DNA of 32,171 nucleotides from Phycisphaerales bacterium UBA1910 (GTDB lineage: Bacteria > Planctomycetota > Phycisphaerae > Phycisphaerales > UBA1924), in contig DDGE01000071.1 of the NCBI GenBank assembly GCA_002337545.1, positions 83,303 to 115,473 of the forward strand. The letters run 5' to 3'. How positions within the stretch are numbered: position 1 is the first letter of the stretch; every line of letters starts with the position of its first letter. Shown here one piece after another: positions 1-8,994 of the stretch. Below the pieces are notes generated by a model. That model saw only the letters and a program-made list of their open reading frames with translations, was not told the origin of the DNA and ran no database searches. The translations under genes were made by a program, and so were the position numbers.

Positions 1-1365
1 GATGCTTCCCTCGACACGCGTGTTGGTTTCAGCACATTAGGTTTCGTGAATCCGAACGAGTTCGCGAGAGATTGGTCACTCTTGCGTGTCGTGACGCTGC
101 TCACAAACCCAGCGGGCGCGGGGCAGCAGGTGCCTCAGGAACTCTACGGGCTCTCGAGTGATGACCCCAGCGATCGTCCACGCCTGACGGACTCTGACCG
201 GCAGATCATGCTGCAGCCCGCCGCGCGGAGCATCTTCAAATCACTCAATGGCAGCTCACGCATCGATCCGAGCGTGGGGGGGACTATCAACCGGTCCTTG
301 TATGACCTGACCTATCAGGGCCAGGCCTCTTCCGCAGATCAGTATCCGTTGTATCTCCCTACAAGCGGTATGGTGGATATCGTTTCACAGGACCTCGCGT
401 CGATACGAACAGAGCTCCAAGCCCTTGCTGGAAACTTCTCCTCGACGCAGTATTTCCCCTCTGCATACATGGATTATCCCGATGTCTTCGGACGACTCCC
501 GACTCCGGCCCCGCCGAGCGGGATCGGTACGCGTGATGACTTTGAGTATGAGTTCTACCAGTTGACGACCAGCCCCAACCCGAGCGACGCCGATGGTATT
601 GAACTCGGAAAGTACACGGATCTTGGGAACTGGGATACCACAAATCGCTACAACGTCAATCATGTCCGACGCATCAGATCCTGGATGATCGACGCGCTTC
701 CCAGCGCTTGGAATACAGGAGCGAACACGGGATCTCTCAATCCAGATGATTTCTTCGCAGGTGTTCGCTACGAAGATATCCCAACCCGGCTCCTTTTCGA
801 AGAATCGGAGTTCGCGGACAACGATCGTGGCGATCTCGAACGCGCATACGCTGAAGCCAATCAGGAGATGCTCGGTTCGTCGGTCTTCGTGCCGCGTTGC
901 ACAGAGTTCATCGTTGAATGGTCATACGGGTTCATCGAGCTTGGGCCCGTTGCCGGAGACTTCGACTTCAAGTCGATTAAGTGGTACGGGCTGCCGCGGT
1001 ATCTGAATGACACAAACGGTGATGGGCAGGCCGATGCGAGCGATCGCCCGACGGTCACGCGTTACACCAGACGCGGAGTTCAGGCTGACCCGCCAACCCT
1101 CATTAATCCGGCGGATGATCAACCCCGTCTGATGGGCCCCGCGCCGGAACTCATTGTTGGATCGGCACCGCTCACCGGAGCGAGTTCGGTCGAGGCCGCG
1201 TGCTTCGGGTTTGTTACAGACCCCAACGCTCCGGCTGCGGAGCTCGGTGGGGCATACTGGCCCTGGCCCAAGCTCATCCGTATCACGATGACACTCGGCG
1301 ACCCGACCGATCGGGATGTCGAGGAGACCTATCAGATCATCTTCGAAGTCCCTGAGCCCGAGTGA
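1..1365 (+). CDS. GspJ/PilW-like minor pseudopilin, 5' partial
   Basis: The reading frame is open from base 1, so the true start and any prepilin leader lie upstream; a GTG at 46 is in frame but need not be the start. The visible 454 residues end in a stretch (WPKLIRITMTLGDP, then a short beta-rich tail) that resembles the C-terminal end of GspJ/PilW-like minor pseudopilins. A segment beginning CTEFIVEWSYGF is also typical of this class. A DTNGDGQADASD loop near nt 1013-1048 looks like an EF-hand/dockerin-type calcium site. The gene sits 139 bases upstream of a GspK-like gene, the usual J-K order. It is far longer than the roughly 200 residues of proteobacterial GspJ. The family call is inference from short motifs and context; the N-terminus that would settle it is missing. 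Confidence 0.55.
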   Translation, partial: DASLDTRVGFSTLGFVNPNEFARDWSLLRVVTLLTNPAGAGQQVPQELYGLSSDDPSDRPRLTDSDRQIMLQPAARSIFKSLNGSSRIDPSVGGTINRSLYDLTYQGQASSADQYPLYLPTSGMVDIVSQDLASIRTELQALAGNFSSTQYFPSAYMDYPDVFGRLPTPAPPSGIGTRDDFEYEFYQLTTSPNPSDADGIELGKYTDLGNWDTTNRYNVNHVRRIRSWMIDALPSAWNTGANTGSLNPDDFFAGVRYEDIPTRLLFEESEFADNDRGDLERAYAEANQEMLGSSVFVPRCTEFIVEWSYGFIELGPVAGDFDFKSIKWYGLPRYLNDTNGDGQADASDRPTVTRYTRRGVQADPPTLINPADDQPRLMGPAPELIVGSAPLTGASSVEAACFGFVTDPNAPAAELGGAYWPWPKLIRITMTLGDPTDRDVEETYQIIFEVPEPE

Positions 1366-1474
1366 GCGCAGGGATGATTCGAGGGGGACACGAAACAAGG
1401 GGACGCTCGGCCGGGGACGCCGCGGGCACCTACGCGGACAAGTTCGCCGAGCAGACAACCCATAAGGTGTGCAT

Positions 1475-1491
1475 CGCCCGGAGAACGGGCG
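1475..1491 (+). promoter_or_regulatory. Hairpin abutting the ribosome binding site of the GspK-like gene
   Basis: CGCCCG (1475-1480) and CGGGCG (1486-1491) form a perfect 6-bp GC stem with a GAGAA loop. The last G of the stem is the first base of the GAGGAG Shine-Dalgarno site (1491-1496) that serves the ATG at 1505. It could modulate initiation or protect the mRNA end. Function is inferred only. Confidence 0.4.
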
Positions 1492-1504
1492 AGGAGTAAG
1501 AGGC

Positions 1505-4500
1505 ATGATGAAGACAAAACGACGCAAGAACATCTCGGCGCTCCAGCTCCGATCGCTCGCGGGGCGTGCCCCGCATGAGCGTGGGTCCGCGCTGCTGATC
1601 GTGATCGGCACGCTCGCGCTCGTAGCGGTCTTCGCGGCGGTCTATGTATCGATTGGTCGCACGGACAGGCGTGCTGCACAGTCGTTCCGCGCCCGTGTTG
1701 AACAGCGAGACAACTCCTTCCAGTTCGCGGAATACCTCTCCGGGGTGATCGGCGACGATCGGCTCGATGCGTATGTCCAGTACCGACTCGACGGCAGCAG
1801 TTTCGCTCGGCGCGAAGTCATCGATCTGCCATACACAGACTGGACTCGTCGGAGCGAGGTCAACCTGAGCGACCCGAACGAGCGGGCACTGCTTTTCACT
1901 CCGACAGGCGGTCCATACGAACTGGGCTCACTCGGAGCAAGTGCGGACTTCCGAGTTCAGAGCGACCCGTGGCTCGCCTCGACCACGCCGACCTTCCTCG
2001 GAGCACCAGGCGATCCAACCTTCGATGATCAGCGTCCGTTCGGTAAGATCGTGCAATATGACCCCAATGTGCCGAACGCGGGCAGCTACCTCGATCAGCG
2101 TGATTGGTTGCAGATCTCCAACTTCGCGTTCGACGGGCGTCCGGTGAACCTGTTCAACCTGCGCCCCAATACGACGGATATCCCCGCGCGGAATGTGAAC
2201 CAATCGGATGTTGGCGGCTTCGACGCCGAACCGGGATTCGGGACCTCGCCGCGTGCATCCGATGGTCGTCCGATCCGGCGCATGAGCAACTATCTCTCGC
2301 TGCTCAATGTCGAGGACCCCTCAGATCCGAATACCTTCCTTAAGGCCTTCGATCCGGTTCAGACAGGCACTGTTTGGGTGCCCGGCTACAACACCCCGCA
2401 GAACATTGGACTCAGTGGGGCCGAGATCCAGAACACCCCGGCGGTTTGGACCATGTACCAGCGGTACATGTTCATGCCGATGAACCAGCCGTTTGTTATT
2501 TACAATCGGGGTTCAGGGCTTGAGGAATCAAGCTGGGCGGATCCTGATTATCCCCCATACCAATATGCGGATGCTGACGGCGATGGCTTCGCCGATTCAC
2601 GATGGTTCGAGCTCCGCTCTGCGCGCGACTCCAATGCGGGAGATCTGTTTGGCTCGGGGCGAGATGACATCCAGGAACTTTTCGAGCAGGGCGATATGCG
2701 ATACTTCATCGCGGCCCGTGCCATCGATCTCAGTTCCATGGTCAACATCAATACCGCAACGGACGGGCTCGTAGAACCCATCGCGAACTACCCGATCGGG
2801 AGCACACCCGCAGAAATCGATTTCCGCCGTTTGCTCACAATGCAAGACGCGGCGGGCGATTACGCATCCGTGATCTCCGCCGGCGGAGATGTGATCCCGC
2901 TTTCTCTCAGCGATGCGCCACGGCCGTACACAGCCGAGGCCGATCTCGCTGCGGCCCGAGTCTGGGACGCGCCCGAGCGTCAGTCCGACTTCCGACGCGA
3001 GCCCCAGGATTATCAGTTCTACCAAGCGGACATCGTGTCGACAGATATCCGCGAGCAGGTTTCAAACTCGCCTTCCATGCTGATCGGGCGTTATGCGTAC
3101 ACGGCGTTGCGTCGCGCGATCAATGTGGGTGGTACACCTGGTAATCAGTACTTTGGGTACGATCAGGAACGCAATGGCAATGTGAATACAGACCCCACAT
3201 CGCTGACCCAGTTTGAGAACTCGTACGGTCTCGGCAGTAGTGAGCCCTCGGTGCTCAACCGTTACAACCAATACATCAACGACAGCTCGCAGAGCGCGCT
3301 CAATCCCGGCCTGACGACGACAGACGCGGGACTCTTCGGTATCGATGATCTTGCGGAGTTGCTGACATACCACGGACTGAATGATCCGGCGTTTACCAGC
3401 CGCCTCGAACGCGTCGTGGAGGGGCGATACGACAGTTTCGGTGGTGGCAGCGAGGACCCGATCCAGGCTCGCCGCATGAGCCCGCTGCTGACCAATCGGG
3501 ACCTGACGCTCGATCGGTTTGGGCACACACGGATTCTCTCCGCAAACGATCCGCGGATCGCACCCTCGGTTGACAACCAGACCGACCTTTCGCGGATCGG
3601 GGAGATTTCTCGGAACGCCATGGCGTTGATGGCGCTCACACCACGCAAGCGGATGACACCATTCAGCGGTTTCGTCCCGATGTCACCCGATGTGACGGTC
3701 ACAGATGTGAGCGAACGCGAGGCACTGACCGCCAGCGACGCGCTCCCATCGCTTCCGTCGCTCATCACAGATCCGCAGCAACTCTTCGGGCTGTACTCCC
3801 GAGCGCTTGCGGGTGAAATCGAAGACATGGATTCGCAGACCTGGACCAACGCGATCGATCAGTTCGATACGCAGCCATTCTCCACGCTTTTTTATGGCTA
3901 CCGAGGCCCAGAAGTCGCCCTGAACATCGCGGCTCACGCAGCGGTGAACATGGTTGATATGGTCGACAACGACACGACTCCCACGGTCGCGACTGTGCTG
4001 CTTGATGAGAACCGGCGCTCTGATCTAACGGATACTGGAAACTTCCCAACCACGGGCCCAGACACAGACAACGAGTGGTACCGCGACTACCCAGGCCGGG
4101 CTGATGGATTGCTCTTCGATGCCCAGTCGAATGTGACTTCTGCGAATCAGGCTCTCGCGACGAACAACACGCTCGATGTCCGTCGACAGGCGGTCAATGT
4201 GTATGGCATGGAACCAATGCCGATTATCACGGAAGTGTCCACGGTCATTGTGTATACCGATGCACCGGAAGGGCTGAGCGGGGGGGATGTCGATTACCGT
4301 CCCGGTTATCGCCCTCGCCGTCGCAACGGTCTGGTCTCACCGCCACCACCCGCGCCGGAAGATCAGATGGGCCAGCCGCAGGTCACGATCAACGGCGACG
4401 ACGACATTGTCGGGAACCCCGATCTCATGCTCGAGATGGTTGCTTTCCAGCTCCACAATCCCTGGGATGTGCCGATCTCGCTCGGTGGAGAGAATCGTGC

Positions 4501-7396
4501 TGAGCGAGATGCACTCACCCGCCTGCGTGATCCCAATGATCAAACCACGGTCGATGAGAGCTCAAATCAGTTCGAGTTCGATTACTACATCGACTGGAAC
4601 GGCTATTTTTTCAAGCTTGCTGCGTTCGAGCGATTCTATCCCTCGGATACAAACAGCTTGAATACACGCGTCCGGGACGCGGAAATCAACGCGTCTTCCA
4701 ACCCCGCAGATGCTTTCCCATCAGATGCGGGGTATTTGGATCCCGCCACCTATGAGGACTTTGTCGCCCGCAACGCGGTGCTGAATCCAGGTGAGACACG
4801 AGTCTTTTACGCCCTCTCGGATCCCCGCTTCGGGCCCACTGCCACCCCCAGCGCTCTGGCAGGGACCTATGAGATGTCCGTGGATACGAAGTGGCGAAAT
4901 GTGATGTCCGATTACGGTGATCTGCCTGCGATTTATAACTCGCTCGGTCCGGACAATGATTCAAACGGTATCCCGGACTATGACAAGGACGAAGATGGAA
5001 TCCCCGATGGTAAAGACTTCAACGGATGGACCGGCTTGGCCCAGGAGTGGATTCAGGATCAGTTGACATCGATCTACGCACCACGCTCACCCGTCATGAT
5101 TCACCCGATGAATCCGGAAACAGGCGAGTATCTGTCGGACACAACGACCTACCCGTACCTGACGGCACCCGGCTCAATCGCTGCGTTCACCCAACTGTCC
5201 GGTACGACGGATCGCTTGAATGCCAACGAGGTCCGTTTGTGGCGCAAAATCACCACAACGGGCGAAGAGGAAAACGATCCCTCGGTAACTGGCACAACGA
5301 CGCTCAGAAACCTGCTCCACAACGACTTGCTCGTTGACCGTATCGCGATCGACTCGAACGAAACGATCGCGAAGCATCTGAATTCAGGTCAGAACGAAAT
5401 CGAAGGTGCCGTGTCCTTCGAAGAGGACTACCCCGCAACAACAGAAGAGGTCAGTGCCGGTGTCCGCAACGACAACACGGGTTTGAGTATCGTCAAGTGG
5501 GGATCCACTCGACGCCGGACTTCCCCCGATCCTGACTATAACGGTGCGGAGTATGATGTCGACGGCCGCAACATCGGTGAGATCCGTGAATGGATGCTTT
5601 CGACATACTCCGATCCCACGGCGTCGGTCATCACTACGAAGGATGAGGTGTACGATCGCGCAGCCTTGGTGATCGAAGATTTCCGTGAGCTCAACGGACA
5701 AGATCCGTTCGATATCACTTCGGAACCTTTCAGTATCGCCAAGACGGATTACGAGGTCGATCTCGAGCTATTCGATCTGTTTACAGCCGAATCAGCGGTG
5801 GTAACGATGAGCATCGCCCCACATCGCAAACATGACCTTGATCTGCTGGGGTGGCCCGCCAACGGTGCTACCGGCTCGAATGGCAAGTTCGATGTTGTCG
5901 GTGCACGCTGGTCACACCCTGACACGGTCACGACGCTTCATTGGGGCGGCACGCAGGCGACGCCGAGCACAAACACCGCGCCCACGAATATCCGTCCACA
6001 ACTCATCTTCGATGCGGGGACGGTAGCAAACGCTCCACGCTTGAGCGATCTTCTGCTTACCACCGCGATAGGGCCGATGTACGCGCCCGAAGCATCGCTG
6101 GCCGGGAACCAGGCAAGCTACCACCGTGAAGAGTGGATTACCTACACAGAGGCGCTCGCGATTGCGCTCGGATACGAGCAACCGAGCCCCTCCAGCAATA
6201 CCGCGAGCAGCATCTGGGCGGAAACATGGGGCACAAGCACCAACCCCGAAACACGGGTCTTCGACGATGCCCGACTCGCGTTGGATCGGTTTGTGCCGTT
6301 CATGAACGCCGCACCGGCCGAGAATCCGATTGTGTTTAACCCAGGCGTGGATCGAATCCGTGGTTCGGGCGTGCCAGCAGCGCTCGGTGTGCTCGATCGA
6401 GCACGCGTGTTCGCACCAAAGACTCAAGTGACCGATCCGGTCGCGACGACGCCTCAGCGTGATCTTGAGTTGGCACTCACGCGTCCGGTGGTTGGCACGA
6501 TCAACATCAATACGGCACCCGTCGAGGTCTTGCGTTTGTTGCCAGGCCTCACACCGAGCCGAGCAGCGTATGTTGATACGAGTACGGGATCGACCACGAC
6601 TCCGGAATGGTGGGGCAACCGCCTGACAGATACGGAAGTCGCGAATACGACGATTCTCCCGGCATCGTCGCCTGAGCAGTTGCTGGACAACCCCGATGTC
6701 GCGGCTGGTATCGTCGCGTACCGTGACCGCATTATGGCGGCACCCAATACTGGAGCGCACGCGAGTGCTGGTGGTCAGAACTACTACTACTCGCCGATGT
6801 TCACGAGCGTGAACGATGCGAATCTTGATTCGGTTGCCGATAACTTCATCACCGAAGATCCAATCGGCAACCCCGCGAGTACCACGATCACATTTGATCG
6901 GCGCACGATGACGGGGATCGAGGGGCTGAGGACCACGCCCGGATTCGGATCGATCGGCGAGCTGCTCGCGGTTCGCTTGGATCCGGATCATGCCTCGTCT
7001 GCGGCCCACCAGTTTGCTTGGCAGAACCTTCGGAATCTCACGATGGAACTCTACGGCATCGATGATGTCGCTCAGGGCATCGAGAACAGCACCACAGCCG
7101 TGCCCCAGGTATTCGATGCATCAGGAAGTTTCGAAGTCGGTCAAACCGTGGATGATTACGCTGAGAAACTCGCGCTTGCGAGCGGCGTCCTGAACATGGT
7201 GAGTGTCCGTTCGGACTACTACGCGGTCTGGTTCGTAGTCCAGGGATACCGTGAATCCGATGTGGCGAACCTTCGTCCGGAAGACCCGCTGATTCCGACC
7301 CTACAGAAGCGGTACATGATGGTCGTAGACCGCTCAAATGTGATCGAGCCGGGTGATAAGCCCAAGATTGTTCTGCTCAAGGAGGTTCCGCTATAG
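1505..7396 (+). CDS. Giant GspK-like pseudopilin (1963 aa)
   Basis: The start is the ATG at 1505, with GAGGAG 8 nt upstream; an in-frame GTG at 1469 has no such site. The N-terminus is basic, then RG/SALLIVIGTLALVA, matching the prepilin-like leader of GspK (Gly27 at -1, hydrophobic helix 28-48, no Glu at +5, as is usual for GspK). Near residue 1664, TININTAPVEVLRLLPGL matches the helix-hairpin-helix/SAM-like segment of GspK. A second NINTA motif lies near residue 414. Asp-rich loops near 356-370 (DADGDGFADS) and 1150-1175 (DNDSNG.., DKDEDG..) look like calcium sites. GspK normally has about 320 residues and caps the pseudopilus tip; this protein is six times longer. Most of the length has no fold that I recognise. 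The partial J-like gene is just upstream and tRNA-Pro follows. Confidence 0.7.
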   Translation: MMKTKRRKNISALQLRSLAGRAPHERGSALLIVIGTLALVAVFAAVYVSIGRTDRRAAQSFRARVEQRDNSFQFAEYLSGVIGDDRLDAYVQYRLDGSSFARREVIDLPYTDWTRRSEVNLSDPNERALLFTPTGGPYELGSLGASADFRVQSDPWLASTTPTFLGAPGDPTFDDQRPFGKIVQYDPNVPNAGSYLDQRDWLQISNFAFDGRPVNLFNLRPNTTDIPARNVNQSDVGGFDAEPGFGTSPRASDGRPIRRMSNYLSLLNVEDPSDPNTFLKAFDPVQTGTVWVPGYNTPQNIGLSGAEIQNTPAVWTMYQRYMFMPMNQPFVIYNRGSGLEESSWADPDYPPYQYADADGDGFADSRWFELRSARDSNAGDLFGSGRDDIQELFEQGDMRYFIAARAIDLSSMVNINTATDGLVEPIANYPIGSTPAEIDFRRLLTMQDAAGDYASVISAGGDVIPLSLSDAPRPYTAEADLAAARVWDAPERQSDFRREPQDYQFYQADIVSTDIREQVSNSPSMLIGRYAYTALRRAINVGGTPGNQYFGYDQERNGNVNTDPTSLTQFENSYGLGSSEPSVLNRYNQYINDSSQSALNPGLTTTDAGLFGIDDLAELLTYHGLNDPAFTSRLERVVEGRYDSFGGGSEDPIQARRMSPLLTNRDLTLDRFGHTRILSANDPRIAPSVDNQTDLSRIGEISRNAMALMALTPRKRMTPFSGFVPMSPDVTVTDVSEREALTASDALPSLPSLITDPQQLFGLYSRALAGEIEDMDSQTWTNAIDQFDTQPFSTLFYGYRGPEVALNIAAHAAVNMVDMVDNDTTPTVATVLLDENRRSDLTDTGNFPTTGPDTDNEWYRDYPGRADGLLFDAQSNVTSANQALATNNTLDVRRQAVNVYGMEPMPIITEVSTVIVYTDAPEGLSGGDVDYRPGYRPRRRNGLVSPPPPAPEDQMGQPQVTINGDDDIVGNPDLMLEMVAFQLHNPWDVPISLGGENRAERDALTRLRDPNDQTTVDESSNQFEFDYYIDWNGYFFKLAAFERFYPSDTNSLNTRVRDAEINASSNPADAFPSDAGYLDPATYEDFVARNAVLNPGETRVFYALSDPRFGPTATPSALAGTYEMSVDTKWRNVMSDYGDLPAIYNSLGPDNDSNGIPDYDKDEDGIPDGKDFNGWTGLAQEWIQDQLTSIYAPRSPVMIHPMNPETGEYLSDTTTYPYLTAPGSIAAFTQLSGTTDRLNANEVRLWRKITTTGEEENDPSVTGTTTLRNLLHNDLLVDRIAIDSNETIAKHLNSGQNEIEGAVSFEEDYPATTEEVSAGVRNDNTGLSIVKWGSTRRRTSPDPDYNGAEYDVDGRNIGEIREWMLSTYSDPTASVITTKDEVYDRAALVIEDFRELNGQDPFDITSEPFSIAKTDYEVDLELFDLFTAESAVVTMSIAPHRKHDLDLLGWPANGATGSNGKFDVVGARWSHPDTVTTLHWGGTQATPSTNTAPTNIRPQLIFDAGTVANAPRLSDLLLTTAIGPMYAPEASLAGNQASYHREEWITYTEALAIALGYEQPSPSSNTASSIWAETWGTSTNPETRVFDDARLALDRFVPFMNAAPAENPIVFNPGVDRIRGSGVPAALGVLDRARVFAPKTQVTDPVATTPQRDLELALTRPVVGTININTAPVEVLRLLPGLTPSRAAYVDTSTGSTTTPEWWGNRLTDTEVANTTILPASSPEQLLDNPDVAAGIVAYRDRIMAAPNTGAHASAGGQNYYYSPMFTSVNDANLDSVADNFITEDPIGNPASTTITFDRRTMTGIEGLRTTPGFGSIGELLAVRLDPDHASSAAHQFAWQNLRNLTMELYGIDDVAQGIENSTTAVPQVFDASGSFEVGQTVDDYAEKLALASGVLNMVSVRSDYYAVWFVVQGYRESDVANLRPEDPLIPTLQKRYMMVVDRSNVIEPGDKPKIVLLKEVPL

Positions 7397-7403
7397 GCTG
7401 AAG

Positions 7404-7418
7404 AGTGCCAAAGGCACT
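7404..7418 (+). terminator. Hairpin after the GspK-like gene
   Basis: AGTGCC (7404-7409), loop AAA, GGCACT (7413-7418), 7 bases after the stop codon. There is no T-run, so it may be a weak terminator or an mRNA-stabilising hairpin. Confidence 0.4.
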
Positions 7419-7441
7419 TGAGCGGGCTACAGTTGAGCCAG

Positions 7442-7515
7442 CAGAGAGTAGCTCAGCTTGGTAGAGCATCTGGTTTGGGACCAGAAGGTCGCAGGTTCAA
7501 ATCCTGTCTCTCTGA
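7442..7515 (+). tRNA. tRNA-Pro (anticodon TGG)
   Basis: The cloverleaf is complete. The acceptor stem CAGAGAG pairs with CTCTCTG, with discriminator A at 7515. The D stem is GCTC/GAGC, the anticodon stem TCTGG/CCAGA with loop TTTGGGA (anticodon TGG), and the T stem GCAGG/CCTGT with loop TTCAAAT. CCA is not encoded. A strong terminator follows within 11 bases. Confidence 0.96.
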
Positions 7516-7525
7516 TTTCTTCTCT

Positions 7526-7553
7526 AAAGCGTGCGTCATACGCACGCTTTTTT
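7526..7553 (+). terminator. Intrinsic terminator after tRNA-Pro
   Basis: AAAGCGTGCG (7526-7535) pairs perfectly with CGCACGCTTT (7541-7550) around loop TCATA, and the T-run is six bases (7548-7553). It isolates the tRNA from the transporter operon that follows. Confidence 0.92.
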
Positions 7554-7622
7554 CGTGGAATCCTGAGGAAAGGTGTCAGAGAATTAGTAGGTTGGCGGTC
7601 AGCACGCACACACGCGTTCAGA

Positions 7623-7628
7623 TAAGGT
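7623..7628 (+). promoter_or_regulatory. Possible -10 hexamer for leaderless transcription of the transporter operon
   Basis: TAAGGT lies exactly 6 nt upstream of the ATG at 7635 and fits the TAnnnT pattern found before leaderless genes in several bacterial phyla. It follows a terminator, so a promoter is needed near here. The AAGG inside it could instead be a Shine-Dalgarno site (7 nt spacing). No clear -35 box is seen. Confidence 0.35.
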
Positions 7629-7634
7629 GTGCAC

Positions 7635-8933
7635 ATGCCCAGCGGGACGGCGAATCCAAAAATGCAGGGAAACGATCACGAGCCGGTGCTTGCGATGCGA
7701 GCGCCTTCGCGTCATCGGGATAACCCGTTCACACGATCCAAGCCCGGGCTAATTGGTTTCGGAATCCTTTTGATTATGTTCGTGGCATGCTTGGGCTCTC
7801 TGCCTTGGACTCTCGGTGCCCCCGATGGGGTCCCCAGATATGACGAGGGTGCACCCATTGAGGGGCGTATTCCTCCATCGTGGGTACACTTCGATGATCG
7901 TGATATTGAACGAGCAAACAATGCCGTCGATCGAGAGGCACTCGCGATCTTGGCTGCCGAGCATCAGCTCACGGTGGACGATCTCCTCGCTGCACGGTCC
8001 GGAGACCCGGAACTTGAGCTCATCAAGCCTCTCTGGCCGCAATACACATTCGGTTCCGACCTGCTTGGGAGATCGCTCGGCATCCGATTGCTTGCCGGCG
8101 GGGGGATTTCCCTGACCATCGGGATCGCCGCGGCGTTGTTGAGTGTGAGCATCGGGACCATCTATGGTGCTCTCGCCGCGTACATCGGGGGAAAGGTCGA
8201 TTCGTTCATGATGCGCGTCGTCGATGTGCTTTACGGGCTTCCATATATTCTCCTCGTCGTGCTGCTCGCAGTCGCGAGCAACGCGATCGTGGACGAATGG
8301 GTGACTCAGTCGAAAGCGAAAGAGTCCTGGATGCGGGCTCAAGTCATCGCTCAAGCGGAACAGCGCGGCGAATCGATCACGAAGCTCGAAGCCGTCGATA
8401 TTCTCGCAACAGATCAGCAGCTCCGTGATGGACTACTGGCTCAAGCGAACACAATGTACCCCGCCCGGGATCTGAGTGTTGGCAAACGCACAGCGCTCGA
8501 TGTTCTGACGCTTCTCATCGCGATCGGCGGCGTGAGCTGGTTGACGATGGCTCGCGTGATCCGGGGGCAGGTTCTGAGTCTCAAGAATCAGCCGTTCGTT
8601 GAGGCGGCCCGTGCAGTGGGGAGTTCTCCCGTGCGGATCTTCCTTCGACATCTTTTGCCGAATCTGATCGGCCCGATCGTGGTGTATGCGACACTCACCG
8701 TGCCTCAGGCGATCCTTCAGGAAAGTTTCCTGAGCTTTCTGGGCATCGGTGTCAAACCGCCCTTGCCGAGCTGGGGAAACCTTGCGGCAGAGGGACTTGG
8801 GGAGATAAACACATACCACAGCCATTGGTGGCTGTTGCTGTTTCCGTGCTTGTTGCTCGGAATCACGCTTTTGTCGATGAACTTTGTCGGAGAAGGACTG
8901 CGTGAAGCGTTCGATCCGAAGCGATCAAGATGA
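7635..8933 (+). CDS. Peptide/nickel-type ABC transporter permease, OppC/DppC family (first copy)
   Basis: 432 aa from ATG 7635; a GTG at 7629 is an alternative start. It is an inner-membrane permease of the DppC/OppC type. The first membrane helix is about 37-58. The GSDLLGRSL segment (150-158) matches the conserved GTDxxGRD element before the permease core. Core helices span about 155-215 and 285-420, and the EAA loop that contacts the ATPase is EAARAVGSSPVRIFLRHLLP (323-342). The usual length is about 290-300 aa. The extra length lies between helix 1 and the core (60-148) and in a charged, helical stretch (about 215-280) inside the core. It is the first gene of a five-gene transporter run and one of two OppC-type permeases there. 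The substrate is unknown; peptide is the family default. Confidence 0.85.
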   Translation: MPSGTANPKMQGNDHEPVLAMRAPSRHRDNPFTRSKPGLIGFGILLIMFVACLGSLPWTLGAPDGVPRYDEGAPIEGRIPPSWVHFDDRDIERANNAVDREALAILAAEHQLTVDDLLAARSGDPELELIKPLWPQYTFGSDLLGRSLGIRLLAGGGISLTIGIAAALLSVSIGTIYGALAAYIGGKVDSFMMRVVDVLYGLPYILLVVLLAVASNAIVDEWVTQSKAKESWMRAQVIAQAEQRGESITKLEAVDILATDQQLRDGLLAQANTMYPARDLSVGKRTALDVLTLLIAIGGVSWLTMARVIRGQVLSLKNQPFVEAARAVGSSPVRIFLRHLLPNLIGPIVVYATLTVPQAILQESFLSFLGIGVKPPLPSWGNLAAEGLGEINTYHSHWWLLLFPCLLLGITLLSMNFVGEGLREAFDPKRSR

Positions 8934-8940
8934 TAAACTA

Positions 8941-8964
8941 TCAATCCCGATTTCCGGGGATTGA
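8941..8964 (+). promoter_or_regulatory. Intercistronic hairpin between permease and binding-protein genes
   Basis: TCAATCCC (8941-8948) and GGGATTGA (8957-8964) form a perfect 8-bp stem with an 8-nt loop, 8 bases after the permease stop and 30 bases before the next start. No T-run follows. Such hairpins often act as mRNA processing or stabilising sites that allow higher expression of the binding protein; that role is inferred. Confidence 0.45.
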
Positions 8965-8994
8965 GTCTCAAGTCCACGCAAGTGAGAGTTGTCT

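Noticed and set aside
1469..1504. GTG at 1469 as start of the GspK-like gene
   Set aside because: No Shine-Dalgarno site before it, and it would fall in front of the GAGGAG at 1491-1496 that serves ATG 1505.
922..1611. Antisense frame of 229 codons across the J-K junction
   Set aside because: Arg/Pro/Ser-rich composition, no start signal, and overlap with two genes that have recognisable motifs.
5912..7009. Long antisense reading frame (365 codons) on the - strand
   Set aside because: It lies wholly inside the GspK-like gene, is rich in Arg and Cys with no domain pattern, and is explained by the codon use of the + strand gene.
7418..7723. Frame of 101 codons spanning tRNA-Pro
   Set aside because: It reads through the tRNA and its terminator and has no protein-like pattern.
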